A DNA stretch of 35,975 nucleotides, taken from JACQXM01 sp964569425. GTDB lineage: Bacteria; Planctomycetota; Phycisphaerae; UBA1845. The notes below the pieces were generated by a model. The model had not been told where the DNA came from. It saw only the letters and a list, made by a program, of their open reading frames with translations, and searched no databases. Shown here piece after piece: positions 30,251 to 35,975 of the stretch. How positions within the stretch are numbered: position 1 is the stretch's first letter; every line of letters starts with the position of its first letter. A program made the position numbers and the translations under genes. The stretch spans positions 1 to 35,975 of the forward strand of contig CAZMVD010000030.1 of assembly GCA_964569425.1 (NCBI GenBank), written 5' to 3'.

Positions 30251-30826
30251 ATGACCATCGAAGTACACAACGCCACGCGCTCCCCCGCGCCCCACCGAGC
30301 CCTGATCGGCACCCTGACACTGCTCCTGTTCACCGGTGCGCTGGCAGCCCAGTTGACTTCCTCCCGCGGACGCAGCCTCCTTGGACTGACCGTCGCGCCC
30401 GAAGGCTGGCTGATCGAATTTCGACCGCCCAAGGGATTCGATATCGGCGTTCCTGTATCGTCCGGCCCGATGACCATGCTCCCCCTGTATGCCGGTGAGG
30501 GCGAGGAAACTTCGCTTACCGCGTGGCGCATTGAGATTCCAGGCCTAACCGATACCAACTCTGTAGGGTTGATGATCATGAGCAAGTACTCCGATCGCGG
30601 GCAGGGGGCCGAGGGAACCGTTTCACCCGATCAGACCATCGGACCCTATCAGGCCGCCCAGTGGCAAAGCCCCGATGGGCACGCGGTGGTTCGCGTGGCC
30701 GTACCCGTCCCCGGTGAGGCCTACGCCCTGGCCATGCACCGCGGGGACGGCCCGCTGGACAAGCGCTGGATGCAGGTGTTCGAGCGGACCTGTGCCTCGG
30801 TCGTGCGGCAGCATCGCCGGAAATAG
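30251..30826 (+). CDS. Hypothetical membrane-anchored or exported protein
   Basis: 191 residues; I do not recognise a family. One hydrophobic segment (about 17-35, RALIGTLTLLLFTGALAAQ) would anchor it or serve as an uncleaved signal, leaving ~155 residues outside. The outer part starts with LTVAPEGWLIEFRPPKGFDI and has AYALAMHRGDGP near the end, a pattern of alternating strands without Cys. The middle reads like the domain of small stress or lipid-binding proteins in which an amphiphilic sheet is formed, but that is only an impression. It is divergent from the DUF502 gene and 212 bp upstream of the prepilin-like gene. Codon use matches the neighbours and the frame is clean, so it is likely a real gene. 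Confidence 0.6.
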   Translation: MTIEVHNATRSPAPHRALIGTLTLLLFTGALAAQLTSSRGRSLLGLTVAPEGWLIEFRPPKGFDIGVPVSSGPMTMLPLYAGEGEETSLTAWRIEIPGLTDTNSVGLMIMSKYSDRGQGAEGTVSPDQTIGPYQAAQWQSPDGHAVVRVAVPVPGEAYALAMHRGDGPLDKRWMQVFERTCASVVRQHRRK

Positions 30827-31038
30827 TGCGGTAAATTGACAGTGTACCTGCCCAGTCACTGTTGCTATCATGGCGGCCGTTGAATGCGCGGGAACCGTTT
30901 GGCCCTCCGGATTCGCCAGCGTCACATCGGCGCGGCCGGAAACACGATGGGCACCCATTCAACGATCCAGCAGGAAGCACTACGACCCGTTTGCTGTTTG
31001 AAGCCGCGTAATCTGGCCCCAAAGGCGAGCCCGGCATC

Positions 31039-31836
31039 ATGCGACTGGCGCAGTCAACCTGGAAATCCATGGCCGGCCCAACCGGTCGGTCCGCCGCGCG
31101 TGGCAACTCCCTGATCGAGATGCTCACGGTCTGTGCGATCATTATTTTCCTGCTGGCACTGCTGGTGCCGTCGCTTGGTCAGGCGCGCGAGCAGGCGCGG
31201 CGCATCCAGTGCGCCAACAACCTGGTCCAATGGGGCCGCGCAGCAGGTTTCTACCGCACCGACTACAACGACTATCTTCCCACAGAGGGTACCTATCTTC
31301 ATCCGGATAAGCCGTATACCTGGTTTAATGTTCTTCCCCCGTATCTGAGTGCGCCGGCCTACCGTGAAGTGGAGGGAGTGGGCCTCGACATCAAGGACTT
31401 CCCCGAATTGCATGTGTGGATTTGTCCATCCAAGAACGTCAGTCGCCTTTACAAGAGCGGTTCCGGCAAGAACCAGTTTCATTATGGCATGAATCAGGTT
31501 CTTGACGGGGTGGGATCTGCGCCGAACGGCAGCACTCACGCGCCCGGATTCCCGGACCAGGGCGAACTGCCGATCCACGCGAAGCGATTCGACAAACGAC
31601 CCAATACGGTTTTTCTATTCGACATTTACCCCAATGAATCTCATGGTTGGCAAGTGGACGTGGGCACCAGTTTCCACCGCAATTACGCGAATGTGCTCTA
31701 CCTCGACGGTAGAGTGGCGAACTTCAAAGCGGCGGACTTTGTACGTGATGGGAAGTTTCAACTGTCCAATATGATCTGGAACAACCCTGAGCTTGACTGG
31801 GGCTATCGACCGCCGCAGGCGCCGGATTCGCGCTGA
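31039..31836 (+). CDS. Type IV prepilin-like protein with H-X9-DG motif
   Basis: 265 residues. A prepilin leader of 22 residues ends in RG; the mature protein would start NSLIEMLTVCAIIIF, with the conserved Glu at +5 (E27) and a hydrophobic helix to about 44. After QAREQARRIQCANNLVQWG, which matches the planctomycete pseudopilin pattern (…RxxQCxNNL), comes the H-X9-DG motif: H213, nine residues, D223-G224 (HRNYANVLYLDG). Such proteins are exported, cut and methylated by a prepilin peptidase, and are present in many copies in Planctomycetota; their role is unknown. No secretion ATPase or peptidase gene is nearby. It lies 25 bp ahead of the phosphodiesterase gene and may share its transcript. 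The start ATG 31039 lacks a good ribosome-binding site. Confidence 0.85.
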   Translation: MRLAQSTWKSMAGPTGRSAARGNSLIEMLTVCAIIIFLLALLVPSLGQAREQARRIQCANNLVQWGRAAGFYRTDYNDYLPTEGTYLHPDKPYTWFNVLPPYLSAPAYREVEGVGLDIKDFPELHVWICPSKNVSRLYKSGSGKNQFHYGMNQVLDGVGSAPNGSTHAPGFPDQGELPIHAKRFDKRPNTVFLFDIYPNESHGWQVDVGTSFHRNYANVLYLDGRVANFKAADFVRDGKFQLSNMIWNNPELDWGYRPPQAPDSR

Positions 31837-31861
31837 AGCAGGCCGCTAGAGAGTCATTCGA

Positions 31862-32356
31862 ATGCTCGTCGGCATCCTATCGGACAGCCATGGACGCCAC
31901 CTGATGGTCCGCCGTGCCGTCGCGCTCTTCGATCGACTCGGCGTTCAGCACCTCATCCATTGCGGGGACGTGGGATCGGTAAACGTGTTTGACGAATTCG
32001 TCGGCCGGCCGCTTACTTTCGTCTGGGGCAACACCGACGAACCCTCCGGGAAACTCCTCGCCTACCTCGACAAAGTCGGCATCATGGCGCCCGAAGCAGT
32101 GCCCACCCGCGTGGAACTCGACGGCAAACGCTTTGCCGTTTTCCACGGGCACGAACGCGCCTTCGACCACGCGGAACGCCTGGACGTCGATTACGTCCTC
32201 CACGGCCACAGCCACGAGCGGCGCGACGAACGCATCGGCCGTGTTCGCTTCATCAACCCCGGCGCGCTGCACCGCGCCCGGGTGCGCAGCGTGGCGACGC
32301 TCGACACCGCGACCGACCGACTGGTCTTTCACGAAATCGGCGAGGAAGGGGAATAG
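31862..32356 (+). CDS. YfcE/MJ0936-type metallophosphoesterase (phosphodiesterase)
   Basis: 164 residues, the family's normal size. The calcineurin-like metal site is complete: D8 and H10 in SDSHG, D36 in HCGDVG, N57 in GNTDE, H95 in FHGHE, and H116/H118 in LHGHSHE, followed by the NPGA turn (132-135) that marks YfcE-like proteins. They hydrolyse phosphodiesters with Mn2+ or Ni2+; the natural substrate is uncertain. ATG 31862 has GAGAG about eight bases upstream and begins at the first strand. Its 3' end overlaps that of the convergent membrane protein gene by 28 bp (32329-32356), so the two mRNAs are complementary there. Confidence 0.9.
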   Translation: MLVGILSDSHGRHLMVRRAVALFDRLGVQHLIHCGDVGSVNVFDEFVGRPLTFVWGNTDEPSGKLLAYLDKVGIMAPEAVPTRVELDGKRFAVFHGHERAFDHAERLDVDYVLHGHSHERRDERIGRVRFINPGALHRARVRSVATLDTATDRLVFHEIGEEGE

Positions 32357-34110
32357 TCGAACACATAGGGCGCGATGGTCTCGGGCAGGTCGTCGACCGC
32401 GCGGAGATTGAATCGTTTTCCGACCTCCGCGGGATCGGGCAACCAGTAGTCGCGCCAGCGGTTTTCCGGGTCGAGCACGAACAGCACCCGCACGGCATCC
32501 ACCCCCCGCGCCGCCTGAATCCGCTTCAGCCAGCGCGACAGCGTCGCCTCGTCCGGCGGAACGGGTAGCACCGCCATGCCGGTCTCAACCGCGATGAACT
32601 CATGAAAATTGCTCACCACGACTAGGCTCGGGCGCGATTGCGCGCGGAGCCAGACGTACAGTTCCGACGCCCCCGGCTCGAAACAGCGCGACCACGCGCC
32701 GAAGGGCGTCGTCGGACGGTCCGCCGCCCGCCAGCGGGCATACGTGCGCCCCCACTCCTGTTGCACCGTCCACGAGCCCGCCAGCAGCAAACCCGCCCAC
32801 AACGCCGCGCGACCCCAGCGCTTCAAGACCGTGACCAACGGCGAAAGACAGAGCAGCACAAACAACGGCCGCACCGGCTGGTAATATCGATCCAGCCCCA
32901 CGTAGTTGAACTTGTCGCCGAACAGCGCCGTCGCCGCCAGTATCATCACCAGGCAGGTGCCCAGTACCATTATGCTCAATGCGGCCGGAGCCCCAACTGA
33001 ATGATGCGCGCCCTCGCGGCCGCCTTCGTGTCCTGCGGCTTTCAGTTCGAACCTCAGTGCGGGCTGACGCCCGCGGATCGCACCGTGGGACCGCCTTGTC
33101 AATCCTGCGGCAACCAGCGCACCGACCGGCAACGCCGCCGCCCATCCCCAATGCAGCCACGGCTTGTAATCGTAATACCCAAGATCCGTGAGCCGCCACC
33201 ACGCTGATGACAACAGATCCCACGAGAACTCGAATCCGATCCGCTGCCCGAGGTTCAATTGCGCCTGCACGCTTGTGCCCGGAGCCAGCAAACGGTTCAT
33301 ACACAGCAGCCCCGCCATGGGCAGTGCCGCACCAAGGGCATACACCAGTACCTGCCGTCCGCGCACGCGGCCGCGCACCAACATCAGCATCATGAACAGC
33401 CCGATCCCCGCGGGCACGAACACCGCCGCATAACGAATCCAGCACAATCCGCCCGCCGCCAGTCCCGCCAACATGCACCAGGAAATCGAACAGCGAACGG
33501 GAAGACGATGATCCATCGTGGTTGACTGTGGCGCCGCGCCGGCCGAAGCCCGCTGCTTGCCGGACCTATGGAAGTTGCCATTGCTGAGGGATTCGGGCGC
33601 TATTCGATCCATCGCCCGGGCCGCAGCCAGCAACACCCACGGCAGTGCCGCAACCAGCAACACGTCCGTCGAGGGGTTTGTCAGACTCGCGACGCTGACC
33701 GCTCCCATGGCCGTCACCGCCGCCGCCAAACAACTGGTGACACCGCCCGGCACCACCCGCCGCCCCCACAGAAACCACCCCACCAGCGCCCCCGCACAGG
33801 CCGCCAGCGCGATCGCCCGGCAGACCGCGATCGCCGTCCAACCGGTCGCCGCGCGCACAGTACCCACCAGCAGCGAATACCCCGCCGGCCATTGCGTGAG
33901 AAAGCCGAAGTCGTACTCCCATTCCCACGGCTGCCCCGGCGCCACCGGCTGGAGCGACGTGAACCCCTCCCCTGCCGCCAGCCGGTCCGCCGCGATCAAT
34001 TGGTAGCAGTAATCCGACTCTACGAGAGGCGCAATCTGTGCCCGCCCCGGCAGCAGCGCCAGCAGCACCGCAATGCCGATCATGATCGCAATGGGCACCA
34101 TGACCCGCAT
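32329..34110 (-). CDS. GT-C type membrane glycosyltransferase-like protein (GT39/PMT-like)
   Basis: 593 residues from ATG 34110, with about ten membrane segments. The first outer loop has ESDYCYQLIAADRLAAGEGF (31-50): the acidic D33 and the DxxY…A-x-x-L-x-x-G-x-GF pattern are typical of GT39/ArnT-like enzymes that take sugars from polyprenyl phosphate. A soluble C-terminal region (about 480-593) follows the last membrane segment, which contains YYQPVRPLF just before it. The frame is open to 34245, but the 45 residues before 34110 look non-coding and the ATG at 34110 has GGGG seven bases upstream. It is convergent with the phosphodiesterase gene (28-bp overlap) and divergent from the membrane GT2 gene, which may make its donor. 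The acceptor is unknown. Confidence 0.72.
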   Translation of the reverse strand: MRVMVPIAIMIGIAVLLALLPGRAQIAPLVESDYCYQLIAADRLAAGEGFTSLQPVAPGQPWEWEYDFGFLTQWPAGYSLLVGTVRAATGWTAIAVCRAIALAACAGALVGWFLWGRRVVPGGVTSCLAAAVTAMGAVSVASLTNPSTDVLLVAALPWVLLAAARAMDRIAPESLSNGNFHRSGKQRASAGAAPQSTTMDHRLPVRCSISWCMLAGLAAGGLCWIRYAAVFVPAGIGLFMMLMLVRGRVRGRQVLVYALGAALPMAGLLCMNRLLAPGTSVQAQLNLGQRIGFEFSWDLLSSAWWRLTDLGYYDYKPWLHWGWAAALPVGALVAAGLTRRSHGAIRGRQPALRFELKAAGHEGGREGAHHSVGAPAALSIMVLGTCLVMILAATALFGDKFNYVGLDRYYQPVRPLFVLLCLSPLVTVLKRWGRAALWAGLLLAGSWTVQQEWGRTYARWRAADRPTTPFGAWSRCFEPGASELYVWLRAQSRPSLVVVSNFHEFIAVETGMAVLPVPPDEATLSRWLKRIQAARGVDAVRVLFVLDPENRWRDYWLPDPAEVGKRFNLRAVDDLPETIAPYVFDYSPSSPIS

Positions 34111-34367
34111 TCGCAAGCCCCTATCCGGACGGCACCACAGGTGATCGCGCTTCAAATTGAGCGCCGGGCATAGCTGACCGCGAATCGACAGGTGGCGAAC
34201 CGGCTCCGTCCCGTCATTCGCCCTTCCCGATTCGACATTCTCCATACGCGACCGCGTTTATCGGTCCTATCGACGGCTCCGCCTGCGCACTCCAGCCCGC
34301 AACGTCTTTGGCTTTGATTTCAAGCCTCTCCGCCATCTCACCGACAACCTTATGGGAACTTGCGACC

Positions 34368-35618
34368 ATGAAACTGACCATCGTCATCCCCGCGCTGAAC
34401 GAGGAGCAGGCCATTGCGGCTATCATCGAGCGCACCCTTGACGCACGCGAAGTCATCACCGCCACCTCGCCCGTCGATGCGGTGGAGATCATCGTGGTCA
34501 GCGACGGCAGCACCGACCGCACCCCGGATATCGCCGCGCAATATGCCGACCGCGGCGTGCGGCTGATCGTTTTCGAAAAGAACCGCGGCTATGGTGCGGC
34601 CATCAAGAAGGGATTCGAAACCGGCACCGGCGAACTCGTCGGGTTTCTCGATGCCGACGGCACCTGCGACCCGTGTTTCTTTGCCGATCTGTGCCGCGCG
34701 CTCGCCGAAGAAGACGCCGCCGTGGCCATCGGATCGCGGATGGGTCCGCAGAGCCGCATGCCCCGCCTGCGCCGATTCGGCAACCGCCTCTACGCCCTCC
34801 TGCTGTCCGCCCTCAGCAATCGCGCCGTCACCGACACGGCCAGCGGGATGCGCGTCATTCGCCGCGAGGCCCTCGCCCGGCTCTACCCGCTGCCGGACGG
34901 ATTGCACTTCACCCCGGCGATGAGCGCCCGCGTGTTGATGGACGACCAGCTCCACATCGTGGAACGACCCATGCGTTACGAGGAGCGCGTCGGCGAGTCG
35001 AAGCTCAGTGTGGTCCGCGACGGCGTGCGTTTTCTGCACACCATTCTGCACATGACCATGATGTGGCGGCCCGCCCGGTTGTTTCTGACCGGCGCGGCAG
35101 TCTGCCTGGTCGCGATGTGCCTTCTGGCCGCTTACCCCCTGGAAATGTGGCTGCGCCTCGGGCGGCTCCAGGAGGACATGATCTATCGATTGCTGGCCTG
35201 TTCTCTGCTCGGCACGGCGGGCGTTTGCCTGCTGTCGGCCGGCGTACTGGCCGATCAGGTTCATGCGCTGATTGCACGGCGACGCTCACGAACGTTCGTT
35301 GCCGCCGCGCTAGACAGGCTCTTTTCGTTTCGAGGATGGGCCATCACCCTGGTCCCGACCGTTCCCGCCATTGTCTGGCTGGTAGGACCGGGGCTATGGA
35401 CGCGGCTGACCGAGGGGGTAGTGACGGTCCATTGGTCGCGGGTGGTTCTGGCCGGGCTGCTGGTGTTCGCACTCGGTGAATTGCTCCTGACCTTATTGTT
35501 GGCCAACATCATTCGCTTTCACGCCGCCCGCCAAACCACGGCCTCCACGCCGCCCGCCAGCATCGCCCGCCGCGAACTGGCCCCCATGCCCCGCGAAATC
35601 CCGGCCGTCGTGGCGTAA
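34368..35618 (+). CDS. Family 2 glycosyltransferase with four C-terminal membrane segments (polyprenyl-phosphate sugar synthase-like)
   Basis: 416 residues. The GT2 (GT-A fold) domain covers about 1-235: TIVIPALNEE (4-13), VVSDGSTDRT (43-52), NRGYGAAIKKGF (72-83) and the metal-binding DADG (95-98), then GSRM and the SGMRVIRREAL block seen in dolichyl/undecaprenyl-phosphate hexose synthases. Four hydrophobic segments follow (about 236-258, 272-296, 322-343 and 358-383). Enzymes of this layout load a sugar from a nucleotide onto undecaprenyl phosphate at the inner membrane. The start ATG 34368 begins the first strand; the open frame from 34308 adds 20 unrelated residues. GGGA lies about ten bases upstream. 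It is divergent from the GT-C-like gene, and the two may act in sequence. Confidence 0.88.
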   Translation: MKLTIVIPALNEEQAIAAIIERTLDAREVITATSPVDAVEIIVVSDGSTDRTPDIAAQYADRGVRLIVFEKNRGYGAAIKKGFETGTGELVGFLDADGTCDPCFFADLCRALAEEDAAVAIGSRMGPQSRMPRLRRFGNRLYALLLSALSNRAVTDTASGMRVIRREALARLYPLPDGLHFTPAMSARVLMDDQLHIVERPMRYEERVGESKLSVVRDGVRFLHTILHMTMMWRPARLFLTGAAVCLVAMCLLAAYPLEMWLRLGRLQEDMIYRLLACSLLGTAGVCLLSAGVLADQVHALIARRRSRTFVAAALDRLFSFRGWAITLVPTVPAIVWLVGPGLWTRLTEGVVTVHWSRVVLAGLLVFALGELLLTLLLANIIRFHAARQTTASTPPASIARRELAPMPREIPAVVA

Positions 35619-35776
35619 GGTCAAGCACCCCGTGGCCTTCTCACCCAGGGGATAACTGATCGGCAGCGCCGTTAGACAATTTCGCAAGACATCATCCCAT
35701 CGAATCCTCGATCGGGACACAGGTCCAGCCGGTGCGAGGGTACACCGTGACGGTCTGGTACGAACCGTGCTTCGCG

Positions 35777-35805
35777 TTGTTCAGCTTGGCGCGTGGAGGT
35801 AGAAT
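35777..35805 (+). promoter_or_regulatory. Sigma70-type promoter for the exported protein at the right edge
   Basis: TTGTTC (35777-35782), 17-base spacer, TAGAAT (35800-35805). The predicted leader is about 33 bases and ends in GGAAGGA, a strong ribosome-binding site, before ATG 35845. Confidence 0.6.
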
Positions 35806-35844
35806 GCGCAAGGCTAAAGTCCAGTTTTGACATGGAAGGAACCC

Positions 35845-35975
35845 ATGCATCGCCGTGGGTATATTCTGATTGGGATGCTCCTGTTGGTCGTTTCGCCCAC
35901 CAAGGGCGACGACGTGCTCTATCGCTACGAGGCCAATGTTCTACCCTACGATCCGTCAGAAGGTTGGATCATCGC
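35845..35975 (+). CDS. Exported protein, N-terminal part only
   Basis: 43 codons are visible before the window ends. The sequence MHRRGYILIGMLLLVVSPTK is a typical Sec signal peptide: basic n-region, hydrophobic core (7-17) and a polar end, with cleavage likely near residues 20-22. The mature part starts GDDVLYRYEANVLPYDPSEGW, reminiscent of planctomycete secreted proteins that carry a laminin-G/concanavalin-like or PEP-CTERM region, but too little remains to assign a family. GGAAGGA lies four to five bases before the ATG, and a promoter is visible at 35777-35805. No gene is seen between 35619 and 35844. Confidence 0.7.
   Translation, partial: MHRRGYILIGMLLLVVSPTKGDDVLYRYEANVLPYDPSEGWII

Noticed and set aside
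30836..30871. TTGACA followed by TATCAT as a promoter for the prepilin-like gene
   Set aside because: The spacer is 24 bases, too long, and the ATG is another 170 bases away.
34111..34245. N-terminal extension of the GT-C-like protein
   Set aside because: The 45 residues look non-coding, with no hydrophobic or conserved part, and the ATG at 34110 has a better ribosome-binding site.
35619..35844. Possible gene remnant between the GT2 gene and the last exported protein
   Set aside because: A short open stretch can be read near 35700-35830, but it has no start codon with a ribosome-binding site and overlaps the clear promoter at 35777-35805.
1..35975. tRNA genes, CRISPR arrays, insertion sequences or phage genes
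   Set aside because: No T-loop/acceptor pattern outside genes, no spaced repeats, no transposase or integrase sequence, and no terminal inverted repeats were seen.

Overview
The window reads as chromosomal DNA of a GC-rich Planctomycetota bacterium, most likely Phycisphaerae-like; this placement is inference from gene content. The supporting signs are a prepilin-like protein with an H-X9-DG motif, secreted proteins ending in paired dockerin-type EF-hands, Cys-rich inserts in a subtilase, a stand-alone STN-domain protein, and an RNase E/G gene overlapping a TIGR03936/DUF2344 gene. I see no rRNA, tRNA, CRISPR array, insertion sequence or phage gene. Several genes start at TTG or GTG.

Layout. 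(1) 1-6800, minus strand: a surface-polysaccharide cluster, transcribed flippase, GT4 glycosyltransferase, O-antigen ligase/polymerase-like protein, membrane-anchored SGNH hydrolase, NAD-dependent epimerase, RmlD-like reductase (cut by the window edge). (2) 6801-7362: non-coding. (3) 7363-8697: secreted beta-helix protein with dockerin-like end. (4) 8890-19371, minus: pyruvate phosphate dikinase, RecO, a second membrane SGNH protein, P5C dehydrogenase, a secreted subtilase with dockerin-like end, and ProC. (5) 19506-22453: a plus-strand DUF167 gene, then on the minus strand an STN-domain protein downstream of an ECF sigma / zinc anti-sigma pair. (6) 22697-30057, minus: read in transcription order DUF502 protein, HPF, PTS IIA, HPr, PTS enzyme I, TIGR03936 protein, RNase E/G. 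(7) 30251-32356, plus: a small exported protein, a prepilin-like H-X9-DG protein and a YfcE-type phosphodiesterase. (8) 32329-35618: a GT-C type membrane protein (minus) divergent from a membrane GT2 glycosyltransferase (plus). (9) 35845 to the end: start of an exported protein, cut by the edge.

How the parts work together. The first cluster should make, flip, polymerise and perhaps acylate a surface glycan. The GT2/GT-C pair resembles a polyprenyl-phosphate-sugar synthase plus the enzyme that uses the product. The hpf-IIA-HPr-EI block has no sugar permease and looks like a regulatory phosphorelay next to a ribosome hibernation factor, followed by an RNase gene; this joins carbon/energy status to translation and RNA turnover by position. 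ProC and P5C dehydrogenase give both directions of the proline/P5C/glutamate interconversion. Near-consensus sigma70-type promoters are visible in front of several single genes, and GC-rich hairpins without a U-tract follow several stop codons.
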